This document shows positions 51,968 to 63,960 of a stretch of 64,000 bases of DNA, one piece after another. The notes beneath the pieces are model-generated. The model made no database searches and was not told the DNA's origin. It worked only from the letters and a program-made list of their open reading frames with translations. Position numbers and translations under genes: made by a program. This DNA comes from Geranomyces variabilis. Taxonomy: Eukaryota > Chytridiomycota > Chytridiomycetes > Spizellomycetales > Powellomycetaceae. Where the stretch lies: the NCBI GenBank assembly GCA_027603065.1, contig JADGJP010000017.1, positions 411,955-475,954 of the forward strand. Direction: 5' to 3'. Position 1 is the first letter of the stretch, and every line of letters begins with the position of its first letter.

Positions 51968-53656
51968 TTATCGGGTAATAATCACTTTTTTGCCGCTGTG
52001 GTTAATGATGACCACGTCCTCGTGGCGAACGCCTCCAACGTCAGCGTACTTGTCCACGACATCCCAGTTGATGAACCGACCAACCCCCAGTGTCTCGCTT
52101 CTTATTTGCGCAAGAAGACCAGGAATCAGGTAGAGACCAGGCTCTAATGTCGCTGCGTAGCCGCGGTAAATTATGAAGTTTGTGGGTGGGGCGACTTGAG
52201 TTACGAACGATGGAATCGCTCTAGCCGTCTTGACTATTTCGTATTTGCTTGGGACGGGGTCATGGACGTCCAGACCTGGGAAAACATCAGGTTTCAATCC
52301 AAAGCACTTGCGCCCTCATCCTGTGCACGCAGCAAAGGCTTACCAACGGGATGGCCAAGACCATGCGGCATAAACACATAGAGAACCCCAGCTTCAAGTA
52401 GCTCGTCGACTGAATGTCCCTCGACGAAGAATCGCATGTGAATCAACGAATTCAAAAGCGATCGATACGCGGCCTCGATCACCACGCTGGCTTCCACGCC
52501 CTCCTCGAATGCGTCGATAGCGGCTTGCTGGGCCTTCATGACAGCGGCATGCAATGCTTTTGTCTTTTTGGTCCATTTCCCTCCGCGGGCCCAGGTCCGC
52601 GTCAGATCGCTGGCGTACCCGCCATACTCGCCGGCAGCGTCAACTAAAACAAGGGTGCCTGAATCAATCGGCGCGTAACCCGCTGTGACGTTTTCGCCCG
52701 TTCGATAGTGAAGCACAGCTGCATGTCCTCCGGCTCCGACGATTGCCGGGTACGCCTGGAGCCGCGCGCCGCAGACTGTGGAAAGATGCTCAAACAATGA
52801 AGCAAGTGTGAGCTCTGACAAGGGGAAGGAGGGTCAAGGTGCTGGGTTGACAAAAACCACAATAGGCACATCCCAGTATTTTACCGTTAACATGACGTGC
52901 ATGCTTGATGTGGCGTTCAATCATGCTATGAGCCCAGCTCGCTACGTGGCTTGCATAAGTCAGCTGCGCAAGCTCTCGTTTGCTTTTCACAAATCGAGCT
53001 TGGATGAATACTTGTTGAAGCGCGCTGCTTTCTTCAACCGAATCGAGATCTTCTTTGATAGCTTTCGCAAGCTCATCCTTTGAGGTGGTTAAAACTTGCT
53101 TTCCTTGGACATAAGTTTCAAACTCTGCCATTTGTTTGACTTCTTTCAGGCCAAACTCGGCGCGCAAGACTTCTGACTTTGGGAAGCCTCCCATAAAGAT
53201 CGTCTCGCGCTCCGTTTGATTGGGCAGAAACAAGGTGACTTCCAAACTAGATTCATCCGCGCCGCCGCCGCTGCCTTCCAACAAGATGACCGCGTCCGAG
53301 ATGGTAAACTCGCCGCCCAAGAGGTACAAAACGTTTGAAGACGTGCGCCAGCCTGCGACCTCCATATCGCTCTCCAGACGTTCGGAGCGCGAGCTCGTAG
53401 CCAACGCGACGAGCGCGTCAGACCGCGGAAACGATTCCGCGAATATCGATTGATAGCGAGCCCGGTTTTCTGGGTACAAAGGACCATGGCTCGGCGGCTT
53501 TGATAGCGGACAGTGATCTGGCGTATGTGGGACGTGCGGAAACGCAACGAAAAAAGCGAGAGCCGAAGCCACGGCCAGCAGTGCCGCGGCGATTCTGACA
53601 GTTCGCGGTTTTCGGACGGCGGTGACGGTGCTGCTTTCAGCGCGTGCTTTCTCCAT
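51968..53656 (-). CDS. Membrane-anchored Xaa-Pro dipeptidase-like metallopeptidase (M24B)
   Basis: A prolidase-like enzyme of 516 residues, exons 52885-53656, 52344-52814 and 51968-52275. It would cleave peptides before proline. The N-terminal aminopeptidase P-like domain contains NVLYLLGGEF. The metal ligands of the pita-bread fold are visible: the first Asp in VLVDAAGEYGGYASDLTRTW with the second Asp ten residues on, His in GLGHPVGLDVHD, Glu in TLEPGLYLIP and Glu in GGVRHEDVV. Unusually, residues about 21-39 form a hydrophobic segment (IAAALLAVASALAFFVAF) after a basic start, which suggests a type II membrane anchor or signal anchor. That would place the enzyme in the secretory path or vacuole. 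Confidence 0.87.
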
Positions 53657-53878
53657 GATATATGAGATGCAGGGTGCAGACGATGTGGTGGATGGACGAT
53701 GGTTTAGGAATGTTGGCGATCCGCATTAACAGGCGGGGAACTATTGTATTAATCACTCCGACCTCTGGCCTCTTTCCCCTCTCTTTGCCAGGTTCACTGT
53801 CGCAAACTGCTGCTCCCGTCCACCTTTCCCAGGCGCGCCCCGGCCGCGAGCTGGTACAGAATTTCCCTTTTACAATTA

Positions 53879-55332
53879 CTATGATGCCCGCTTCCGCTCG
53901 ATGTATGCAGACCATTGCGACAAAAATTCTCCCGCTTTGCGCTCCTTAACCTCGAGAAAATGCCGCGCATTCCACGCAGGTACCTGAGCTTTCAAGAACA
54001 CGCCAAACTCAGCTCCGAACCGCTCTGTTTGCAGCGACACCGGATGTCCGCTGCAGGAATCGTCAAGCAACGCAATGATCGAGAGCGAATCCAAACTCGC
54101 GCGCGCTGCTGCCCGCTTGCGCGCTGGTTGTGATGTAACGCTGCTTCCACGTCTTCGGCCACTCATGCGTTCGATTAAAGCCTCTATGCCGGCCCTAGTC
54201 ACGCACATGGCCGCGACTTGGGCCTCAAAGGCGAGAGCTGGGCTCGGGAACGTTACTTCTTCGGGTACCGCCTCCGGGCTTGTAATCTTTGCCCGAGGTG
54301 ACGACTGGTTTGCTGGAGGTTCCAAAGGCTTTGATGTTGTCTTGTCGTTCCTCACATTCGTAGTTGAGACTTTCTTCCGAGGAGATAACTTTTCGGCCGA
54401 GGGTTTCGCTCGTTTCGCCTGAGACACGACCGAGCTCAAAGGCCTAATAGTGGAAGCTGTCGAAGCCGTTATTGTTTTTTCGTTCTCTTCGAGTTCGATG
54501 AGTTTCCTCTTGGTACTCTCTTTCAAAATTTTGCTATCGTCAGCTGGGACATGCACAGCTTCGGCAGGTGTGCGGACCTTGCCACGGTCCGCACCTGCAC
54601 GATGGACTTGAGGCGAGTGACGGATAGCCGATGGTGGTTGATTACAGACGGGCGTGGCAGCTTTTGTCGTCAAAGCAGCGGAATGCTTGTCGTCAACCTC
54701 AGTAAGTGGTTTCGACGACCGACATAGGCTGTTGAAAACGCCGGAAACTGCGCGGACTTTAGTTTAAAAGTAAATGATGCCTGCATTTTCAAGTAACATA
54801 AGATCCCACCTTCCGGGTCCTCCAAGACCTCCGGCGTCTTTTGCAAAATTGCTTCCAGCTCCAAAATTTTGACGTGGCGATCGGAAACGCCTGCCTCTAC
54901 CACTGAAAGCAAGTATCGTTAAACATCGCGCACGGTGGGATGGGTGGGCTGTCGTAAAACAAACTTACCTCCTGAAACAGCAGGGAGCAACTGTGGATAC
55001 TGTACAAGGATCCGAGTCAATTTCCCAATCGTTGCAGAGTCGCCCGACGTCGGAGACTCCACGTCGGCCGACTCTGGGATAACAGTGGCATCCACGGATT
55101 TCGCTTCATTCTTTCCTGCGAGCAAAACTGGCGGTCGTGCCGGTCGGCTCGTCGCTGGCATTGTTGAGCCATCATCATCACTTGACAGCTCGTCCCGGCT
55201 GCGGGCTGTGCCTGCCAGCTGCAATTCTGGCTCTGCCGCAGACTCTGGCGCAAGTTGTCTTGCACAATTAGCAGTTAAACGGTTTGCTCTTGCAAGCGCC
55301 AACGCTTCGCCGCCCTTGTTACGGCGTCCCAT
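53879..55332 (-). CDS. Unknown basic Ser/Lys-rich protein
   Basis: A 441-residue protein in three exons (54969-55332, 54810-54902, 53879-54747) joined in phase. I do not recognise a family. Residues 1-120 are Ala/Ser-rich and acidic; residues 120-155 form a predicted helix (SDRHVKILELEAILQKTPEVLED) after a short conserved-looking segment; the middle is Lys/Ser/Pro-rich with likely nuclear localisation sequences (KRAKPS, RKRAAAR). The last 60 residues look folded (FGAEFGVFLKAQVPAWNARHFLEVKER). A nuclear or chromosomal role is plausible but not shown. The upstream gap has TGACTCA and CACGTG elements. Confidence 0.65.
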
Positions 55333-55824
55333 TGCTGCGACTCAAGCTTAAGAATACAAAGAGGCAGTTCAGACAGCTGCCTTTTGCTTTTCTGCAAGTT
55401 TTTGGTTTTTACATACGTTTGATCTTTTCAGAAGTAACAAAATCCGTTTGTTTAAATGATTGGAAACCGAAACTGAATTTTAAGACCTGGTGGGTGGGTG
55501 CCTTGGGCTAGTTGGGCCACCGGGGTGATCCGGGCGATCCTCGGAATTTTTGAACCGCTAATACACCGCGCCACCTGCACCGCCCCCGGTCCTCAAGTTA
55601 TAAAGGACCGCACTATAACCTGCTGCCCCCTCCGCTTTTTTGTTCGGATTCCACTCCCCCCGCCACCTCGAGGGGGATGTGAACAGTGATGACTCATGGT
55701 AAATTGAGTTGAGATCAGGCGCTTCTTTGCTGCGACAGCAGAAGTGGCCATGAACTCACGTGAGCGTCGTTGGCTGGGTATATTAGAAACAACTATCTGA
55801 CTATCTTTGATTCGCAACGGGGTA
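55333..55824. promoter_or_regulatory. Intergenic region with TGACTCA and CACGTG elements
   Basis: 492 bp upstream of the unknown basic protein gene and downstream of the hydrolase gene. TGACTCA is at 55690-55696 and the palindromic E-box CACGTG at 55758-55763. Both are known fungal factor sites, but use here is unproven. Confidence 0.4.
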
Positions 55825-56830
55825 TCATTCCGCAAAAAACTTTGCGAGGGTGCTATCAATGAAGGGCGCATCAACCGGATTTCCAGGAGCGCCGGCCCAG
55901 TGACCCCAGACAGTTTCAATCATGGCCAGCTTGCCATGCTTCAAATGCTTCAGCTCCGCGAGGTTATCATCGGGATGGAAGTATAGGTCGGTAGACCCAG
56001 GCATGATCAAGGTTTTAGCTTTGATGGCAGCTAGCGCAGCATGAAAGTTGCCGTTGTACATGCTATTGTCGGAGATGTCGCCAAGCTGCCAGGCACGCAG
56101 CATGCACAAAAGGTTGTTGGCGTCGCGCTGGAGGAAAAGCGGTTCCCAAAAGCGAACGAGAAAGTCGCCCAAGTCCTTGAACCCGAGAACGGTGTCATAC
56201 AGGCGCTGGCGGTAGAACGCTTGCGAGAAGCCCCAGCCCGCGTACACGCGTCCGAAGGCGCGCAAGCCTTTCTCCGGCGCGCTCTTGTACTCGCCTTCCT
56301 TAAAGGCAGCGTCCGCGGTCAACGCTGCCTTGGGTCCCTCAAGAAAGACGATGTTGTGCGGTGAGGTCTTGGCAGACGCGCAGAAGGGTGCAATGCGCTC
56401 GACCATCTCGGGGTACTGGGCAGCCCATTGATACGATTGCGCGCCGCCCATCGACCAGCCGACCACAGCAAACACCTTCTGGATGCCAAGACCCTCTGTG
56501 ATCAACTTGTGCTGCGCGGCCACGCTGTCCCAGATGGTAATTTCTGGAAAACGCGGTCCATCGAACGGCGCAGCTTGGTTCGAAGGTGAAGAACTCAGTC
56601 CGTTCCCGAGCATGTTAGGAATGACAATGAAGTAGTTGTTTCCACTCGTTCTCCTTGTGAGTGCCGCTATACCAGGTAGGGTATACGATGCACGGCTTGG
56701 AAGGAGAACCGAACGTCTTATATGCAACGAACGCATTGGAAAGGACAGTGCCGGACTTGAGCTTGACGTCTCCTAGCTGAAATACGCTGTAGTCCGCATT
56801 CTCGCTGGAGTCGGATTTGGGGCTAACCAT
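55825..56830 (-). pseudogene. MetX-like alpha/beta hydrolase with frame break
   Basis: An alpha/beta hydrolase of the homoserine acetyltransferase-like family. Codons from ATG 56830 read to about 56645 in one frame (through YPTWYSGTHKENEW), then family sequence resumes in another frame (NNYFIVIPNMLGNGLSSSPSN) and runs to 55825. Between these blocks family members have about 12 more residues, so roughly 35 bases seem lost with a frame change. No GT-AG intron repairs it. The rest is intact: the nucleophile elbow GWSMGG, the Asp region PGSTDLYFHPDDN and the His in VWGHWAGAPG. Either the locus is a recent pseudogene or the assembly has a deletion error. The long intact remainder favours a sequencing error or a very recent event. 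Confidence 0.7.
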
Positions 56831-57298
56831 GATGATGAATTGTGACAGCGGCTAACGGGAGCTCGCCGACTACTCGAGTAAGATGGGAAGTGGGGCCAAG
56901 ATGGTTCAGAGGCGACGACTACTCGAGCAAGATGGGAAGTGGGGCCAAGATGGCAAGACTGTGTAAATGCCATCAGGTACACCTGGGGTCCTGGACTCCT
57001 GGGAACATGCCGCATGATTGCCGCCGACCACCACGCGTTGTTTGTCGTCAGCGACGGATCGCTATTCACTATAGTGCATGAGTGGAGGTGGACTTCACAC
57101 GTCTTTCTCCTTCGCCGCGTTGTCCCCATCGCATTCGGCAGAGAAGACTGCCCTCCAGCGTCCTACCACTTTTTTGGCCCCACCCACCCCTATACCTGTA
57201 TATCTTCTCTCGAGTTGCGCTAGATAGTCCACTATTACAATTATTTACGCCACGCCGCCCCCCCTAAAATATAAAAACAAATATACTAATGTCCCGTG
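56831..57298. promoter_or_regulatory. Intergenic region with tandem 38-bp repeat
   Basis: Between the hydrolase start and the chitin synthase stop, both minus strand. It contains a 38-bp direct repeat described separately; the remainder shows no gene. Confidence 0.45.
56867..56953. repeat. Direct repeat of 38 bp, two copies
   Basis: Copies at 56867-56904 and 56916-56953, 49 bp apart start to start, differing at one base. The unit begins CGACTACTCGAG and ends GGGGCCAAGATGG. It sits 37-123 bp upstream of the hydrolase start codon. Confidence 0.85.
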
Positions 57299-60200
57299 TC
57301 AGCGCCATCCACCAAACGAAGCGTCCGCATAATTGCTCCGGTCGTACGCAAATGACTGGCTAGCATCATCAGGCGCAAACGACATGCTGAAAGCATGGCT
57401 TGTGTCGACCGGGATCTCGTCCACATCGAGTCCAAAAGTACGGTCCAAAATGCCCGACAGCTCTTCGGTAGTATCGCGACGCAGAGGCTGAGGCTGAGCG
57501 AAAGAAGAGGCCGGTGCAAACGAGGCGTTTGGCGTCATGGTGGGAGGCGGACGCGTTCTGCGAGGAACTGATGGCGCTGTGCCCGAGCTAGACGGCTCCT
57601 GCCGGCGTCGCCTGGACGGCGGTTGGACTTCGCCCACGCTTTCCCAAAACGAGCGAACCGTGCTGGCAATTCCTTTGCTGGCCGCGATTCCGAGCGATTC
57701 ATCCAGCGGCCCCGAAGGTTTCTTATGGGTGCGACCTCGGCGGGTTCGACGAGGAAGGTCAGTAGCCGCGCTCGAATTGGCAGCAAAAGACTCATCCGGT
57801 GGAGCGTTGATCGCGCGGCTTGTGTTCATGGCGCTGCGGGACCGGCTGTTGTGAATATCACTCGTAATGCTCTGGTCTGAGGGCGTCGCCGCTATGACAC
57901 GCACGGGCGGAACGTCCATACGAGACATTTCAATTCCCACAGTACTGGCTTCTTGGAGCAGATTAGGCGATTCCAGGTCTCGCTTGTTCTTGACAGGGCT
58001 AGATCGCTTCTTGCGCCCGGCATCGTATGAGACCATCGCTGAGCGCGGATTCACCTCCTCAATCTGGTAGGTTGCCGCCGGGACAGGCTTACGATTCTGG
58101 TCAGGCGGCGGGACTACATGCCCAGCATGATAGTGTTGGTCCGACCGCCAGTGAGTCTCGTACTGCTCTTGGTAGATGACCCCCGTGCTGTCCGCCACGG
58201 AGCTACCCTCGTCAGCAATCCATCCATTGAGTGTAATGCCACCCGCAGGCATACTCTCGCGCTCACGACGACGTTGAGTATCCGCTTGCCATTGTTGCAG
58301 TTGCTCGGCGGAAGGCTGCGCAGCGAGTTGGAACGTTGGGCGCGGATTGTACGAGTAAGGCTCCGCGTAAAGCTGCTGGCTGGCATAAGCCGCTTCGGCA
58401 GCAAGCGGAATAGTGTTCCTGGATTCGTCTTGCGCTGCACTGGAGTCGGTGTAGTATGCCAGAGGGTCCACTGTGGATGGTCCTGAGTACGCCGACGTCC
58501 GGTAGTGAGCCGAGGGATCAAGGTCGGCGAAAGCACCCCCCGAATGCGCCGACATCCGACGCTGGTCGTGCGCTTCAGACATATAGCTGTCAGGCCTGCG
58601 CTGCAATAGCGGTGCTTGTCCCGAGGCGTACGTGTCATACGAGTCCCGCGGACGCAGACGATGAACAGATGGATCGTACGAACCTGGCGGAAGCGGCGAC
58701 GTGCGCGGGAGGGAGCTGCGATGCTGGGGTGCCATACCGGGGGTTAACGGAAGAGCCTTTCGCGGCCGCCCAAGTGAGGAGCTTGAAGCCTGGTGCATTT
58801 GGGTTTCCTTAAAAATTCGCTCTTCCTCCCATTCAATGTACCTGCATTGCAAGATTTGAGATCAATGTGAGGGCAAAGACACAATGCCCAGAGCATCGTC
58901 TCACTTTTTCAAAACTACGCTGCCAGCAACGTATTCCCCATCTTTGTCGCCATGGCCGCCGGCTCCAGCGTCGCCTACGACCTTGCGCGTCTCGCCCCAG
59001 CTGAAGTCATCAAATCTCCAGAATGCATACAGAGGAAGGATAAAGTTCCACACGGGCAGAGCGAGCAGATAAATGAACATGTAGCCGACGTAGACCCATT
59101 TGCGCGTAGTGAAGCTGATGAGGACGCCGGGTAATAGAAGCGTGCTGGTGAGCAGAATCAGCGGCAGAGGCTGCGGGGAGACCAACGACGATAATACGAG
59201 CACATATAGGGAGAGAAGGGTCGAAGGCAGGATGGCGGTTCCGAGGAGCTCGAGCTGTCGAAAAAAAGTTTCCATTGTCAGCGCCGAATACAACCAACGT
59301 CCATGAAATCACAGTGGCTTACCGCAATTAGGAACTGCATGCTAAAACAAAAGATGCCACATAGATCTCGAAGAAGGACCAGCTCGAGTAGGTTATGAAT
59401 GGTTGAGTTAATCCACCGCCGTCTCTGACTCAACAGTACTTTGAACTTGTCCGGTACCACAGTGTGGCAGATAGCTTTTGGCACAAAGACCATTTTCCGT
59501 TTAGGAAAGGTCCTCAGCAGCAAAGTCGTCAAGAAGCGGTCCTCTCCAAGAAGGAGAAGATTCTTTTTGTGCAGTGTGTCGACCACATTTTCGCTGTACT
59601 CTTCAACAATATCCGGGCTCACTAGGAACGGCTATGGACCAATATACACGGGTTACTTCGCTGACCACATTGTTCCACCGTGAAGTCACGCTCGCATCGG
59701 GCTTACCGTGATTTTATCGCCCTTTCCGGCGGAGATGCGGTACATGCTAAAGCAGCCAGGCAGGCATGTGACGCCTGCAAAAACCGACTCGAAAGCTTTT
59801 CCTCTGTTAACAAAGATAAAGCGTTAGATGGCCCCGAAATATGTTGCTACACGTCTCAACTCTTACAAATGATGCGAGATGTAATACTCGAAGACCTGAA
59901 TTGCGGTGACCCAGCTGTCGCTTTTGTTTGCTATGCGGGTTTCACCGCACAGGCCCATGATATCGCCGTCGGCCTTCATAGCTCCATTCATATGGCGCAG
60001 CGACATTGGCGACACTCGAGTGTCCGCGTCCACCATGAGAATCGTTTCGTACACGTTGGGAGTGACACCAGTTATGTGAAAGATCTTGTTGTAAAGATCA
60101 TGGTCGAGTGGTGTCATCCGGTCATTGAACAATGCGCGCGATAGAAAGTTCATCAGAATCATCTGTGAATCACGCTTGCCGCGATTTCCAGGCTTGGCGT

Positions 60201-61996
60201 TACTGGACACGTTCTCCGATTCAGGTCCGCATTTCACGACGACAATGATGGGGACGTGGCGGCCGTTGTGTGGGTAGTAGCCGGCATGAACACGCGCCGC
60301 GTTGTGTTGTTTTGCACCGTCGGCAATGGCTAGGTAACTTTTGGGAACCGCCTCGCCAAGCGCCGGGTCCTCGAGGATCATGTCAACAATTATTTCGGGC
60401 GTTGTCTTTCCGGTCGCCTTCCAGTCGTCACCTTTGATCAAACCGTCCGCAATCACAAACAGCAGCTTTTTGTCGTCAGGGTAAACCGTTTCAGCCAGCG
60501 ATTCAAGGGTCCCTCTGATGCCTTCTCCTCCTTCGGAGTAACATGTGACGAGGAGCATTGTATACATGTCGAGGCTGTCTCCACTGCTGAATGTAGGTCG
60601 TGGATAGCCGGCGAGCTGCGAGTACCTGCTTTCCGGGCTGTACTTGCTAACTTTGATGCTCTCGGAGAAAAAGTAGTAGAAAGCCAACGCCATGATAAAT
60701 CGGCATGCAACTACGCCCATGATGATAATCATCATAATGACCATAATGGTCTGGTACGCCGCGCAGCCAATGCTATCCTGATCGATATAACCGGCCTGAT
60801 ACTGGCGCTGGAGACATGTCATGGTTCTACGCCGGAGACCGGTATTGGTCCACAGATGCGTGATATCGCGGCCCAGACTCCTCCGGATGAGAGTGACCAA
60901 AGCGGGCATTCCGGGAATGTCGACAACATTGGCGGTGGCGAGAAACGACGTCAGATTGAGAACCGCGCCGTTGAAGACGAGGAGTGAGTGGGGCGGGACC
61001 ACGTTGTGTGACACCTCACTCCATTGGAAAAATAAGCGACGGTTTCCAATTCCGCTCAGCCAGGTGGGATCCGGACACCCGACGCCGTCTGGAGGTTGCA
61101 AAGCGGGGGAGAGCGGAAAAGGGTTTGGCACAGTGCAATCGACGTTCACTCCTCCTAGCAATGTCATGCAGTCGGCCGTCGGCCATCCAGCAAAAAGCCT
61201 TGAGACGTCAATCCCATGCCAGTCCGCCGTCAGCTCAATATTTGCACGCTGAGCGAGCATGCGGGCAGTGGCATTAAAGTCGTAAAGCGAGCCAAAAATA
61301 ATCACGCCGTCGCGGTATGGGACACTCAAATGGTCTGTCTGGTTCAGGTAAGCGTCAGAGTCCGAGGAGGACGATCCATTGGGGCAGAGAACAGGCTTAA
61401 GGCCAAAGGAAAAGAATCCCACGAAAAAACAAAGGAAGCCGATTATCATGCATAAAGTAACCTGGAGTGTCGGCAAATTAGCAGCGAGCGAGATGGGCCG
61501 CGGTTTTGCGGGAAACGAGCTTGCCTTTTCACGCCAGGCCTGCTGGATGTTCTTGTCAGTCATTCCGCAAGCCTCCATGCACCTTGGCCAGACACAGCAG
61601 GTCATGGAACGAGAAAAGTAGGTCCACCAATTCGAGTCTTCCGTTATGAGAGGCGCAGGAGTCGAGTACGCGAGCAAAGCTTCGGGCTCGGGAAGTTGCT
61701 TGCCAAGACGAGCCGTGGTAGCACCTGCAGATAAACAGTTTCAGTACCCAATCGCAGCGAGTTATAAAGAAACCAATGCCGTATGCGGTGCACTGACCGA
61801 CTCGAGCTGTTGGCGGAGCGGCGTTGGCTTTGCGCAGCATTGGCGCTCGCTGGGTGCGCTGCCTTTCGGGTCTGACCAGCGTCTTTTGGCGGGATAACCC
61901 TCGCAGACCATGCTCTTCAATCGGGTCGCCCTTGGCAAACGTGCGCCGATGAGTGGCATCAATTTCAAACCGACCGCGCTCGCCGTTTCCAGACAT
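57299..61996 (-). CDS. Class IV chitin synthase with long disordered tail
   Basis: A large chitin synthase polymerising GlcNAc at the plasma membrane, related to yeast Chs3. Exons are 61798-61996, 59867-61724, 59707-59803, 59323-59631, 58905-59254 and 57299-58841 (1451 residues). The N-terminus has [10 protein letters not shown], then two hydrophobic segments and a cytochrome b5-like region before the catalytic domain. The core holds [30 protein letters not shown], the catalytic [11 protein letters not shown] and [12 protein letters not shown]. Several membrane spans follow, then [15 protein letters not shown]. The last exon adds about 510 mostly disordered residues, far more than class IV enzymes usually carry, with DES(F/L) motifs and a terminal FGGWR. 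An Arg/Lys-rich patch ([11 protein letters not shown]) lies in the tail. Confidence 0.92.
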
Positions 61997-63553
61997 TTCG
62001 TAGCTTCAAGATGTTGTTGGACGAGTTCCTGTTTTTTGCTGATTACTTTGACTTGGGTGTTGCTGCCCAATTCTAATAGCGCAATTGCTTTGCTTGGGCC
62101 TGCAGAAGCGAGAAAGGAGCTACGAAGCACAAGGAGTGAGCTTTTACGTTCGCATGTCACTGCATGCACGATGGCCCTCATGTTCACATGGCGCTTACCT
62201 TCTTGACGCCGCGGGGATGGCTACAAAGATGGAGACACAGAGAGAGCGCTATATGGACGGTACAGATGGTACGGCGGCGCCTTTTCGGTAGTTGGCGTGG
62301 ACAAGGTGTGGTTGGGAATGATGGAAAGTCTCTTCTCCTTAAGCGGCCTGTCGAAAATTTCCTAGTGCGAGGGGCCAAGGGGACGGCCAAAGGGGGTGGC
62401 TGTGCAACAAATAACTGTGGACACTCCCCAAACAGCAGCGACGATATATTGCTTCATCCGCGTTCGCGAGACTATTGACGCCTTGCTCTTGGTCAGGCCC
62501 GTACGCTCAGTTAGCCATTTCCGCCGATGACTGGACAAAGACCTGAGCTTCAATTCAAAGCTAATCTCTTTCTGCGCTCGGTGCGATGAAACCGAGTATA
62601 TCAATATCCTGGACAAAGCGTTTTTGTGAGTTAGGCGGCGTTTCCATAGTGCAGCTGATGCCTGCCCAGCGTACTTCCGGCCGCACGCCCGCCCTGAATT
62701 ATCCTTCTGCCCACTCACGTCCTTCGCGCCTCTGGTTCCGCCGAGCCAGCTGGAGCGGGCGTACCTCCCACTCCCGCGAGCGGTTTTCATTTCCGCAGCC
62801 AGAATTTTATATGATGCTGTACCAACAACATCTATTACAGTTTACCTTATTAGTATTTCTGGATTAGCTGTATTATTTTGGCCCATTCATTTTTCACCCA
62901 TTCACGGGTCATGTTTATTCTCTTCTTCTGCCCGTATACGTTTGATTTATTATATCCGACATTTTGTGACCATAATTAATACGGAAATGCGACTGTGTGA
63001 CTCACAACGGGTCACATCCAACAGCCAACCCTGGCTGAAGACCTGACTTTGTTTATAGTGGACCAATGCTGTTTAGGTTGATTTCATGCTGATTTGGACT
63101 CTTGCCTCCGGGCGCCAAAATGTGATTAATCCATACTTAATGCCACAGACTCAGCGAACTGCGAGTTGGTCCGCGTATTAGCGGTCAGGTTTCACTGTTG
63201 TTTACAAAAGAGCGCAAAAGACTGTATCGCTTTGAAAAATAGCAAGCATTTCCACACTGTGCTGGATTCTGCACTTGGCTTAGCTCATGACCGGGTGAAT
63301 AGGGCGTTCTGGAGACGGCTATTTGGATTGCCCGAAACGACCAGTTTTCCTTGAGAAAGCGGGCGGGCCGTGCAGGGATAATTAGCGAAAAACGCGTAAG
63401 CATGATGCAGCAAGTCGGGCTAATAAAAAAAAATGCTTCTGTAAGCCGCGAGCGCGCGCGCGCGTGTGTGTCTGTCAGCGTAATTGATATCTGCTTATTC
63501 TGCTTATCGCCCAGCGAGTAATTCACTGGCCCCTCGCGGGCTTCTATTTTTTT
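61997..63553. other. Gene-poor region upstream of the chitin synthase
   Basis: No convincing gene. The first part should be the chitin synthase promoter and leader. A minus-strand open frame at 62362-62790 is basic, low-quality and unlike any family I know. From 62800 to 63450 the sequence is A/T-rich. ACGGGTCA occurs twice (about 62904-62911 and 63007-63014). Confidence 0.5.
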
Positions 63554-63618
63554 TTGCAGTCTCGCCCGCCTGGGGCCTGCGCTGTGCCTGCGCTGTGCCG
63601 CTCCCGCTCGCCAAAAGT

Positions 63619-63626
63619 TATAAAAG
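63619..63626 (+). promoter_or_regulatory. TATA box of a gene beyond the right edge
   Basis: TATAAAAG in GC-rich surroundings, followed by about 300 bases of C/T/A-rich sequence without a good ATG. This is the usual look of a strong fungal promoter and leader on the plus strand. Confidence 0.5.
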
Positions 63627-63904
63627 GCCGCCCCCCCGGCGCTTCCCCCCGCCCTCTTTCTCTATCAACCGCTCGACAAGTCAGCAAAGCCCCACTCTTC
63701 GTACGTTCGTCCCATTCCTCCCTTTCACTTTTACCCAACCGTCCTCCCGCGCTCCACCACCACTCCATCCATTCGTCGTTCTCACACCCACTCTCGCGTC
63801 TCACCCGATTTACAGGGCGGTCACCTCAACGCGTCTGCGCAGCTCACCCCAAGGCCCCATCGCCGTGCACTCGACATCCTTCCCAACACACCGACACATA
63901 CGAA

Positions 63905-63960
63905 CACTCACACACACACACACATACGCACGCACACACACACGCACACACAAACTAACA
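63905..63960 (+). repeat. (CA)n-type microsatellite
   Basis: Imperfect CA repeat with ACGC and ATAC interruptions near the right edge, in the presumed leader of the next gene. Confidence 0.8.

Noticed and set aside
62362-62790. 142-codon minus-strand open frame upstream of the chitin synthase
   Set aside because: Basic, unstructured composition, no family resemblance and no splice context; more likely leader or spacer.
1503-63004. Repeated TGACTCA heptamers in intergenic regions (1503, 28385, 33641, 46135, 55690, 62998)
   Set aside because: The number is about what chance predicts for 64 kb on two strands; only the TRP4 copy is kept because of known biology.
63554-63958. 134-codon open frame at the right edge
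   Set aside because: It begins upstream of the TATA box and reads Pro/Ser/His repeats from C/T and CA tracts; typical of a leader, not a protein.
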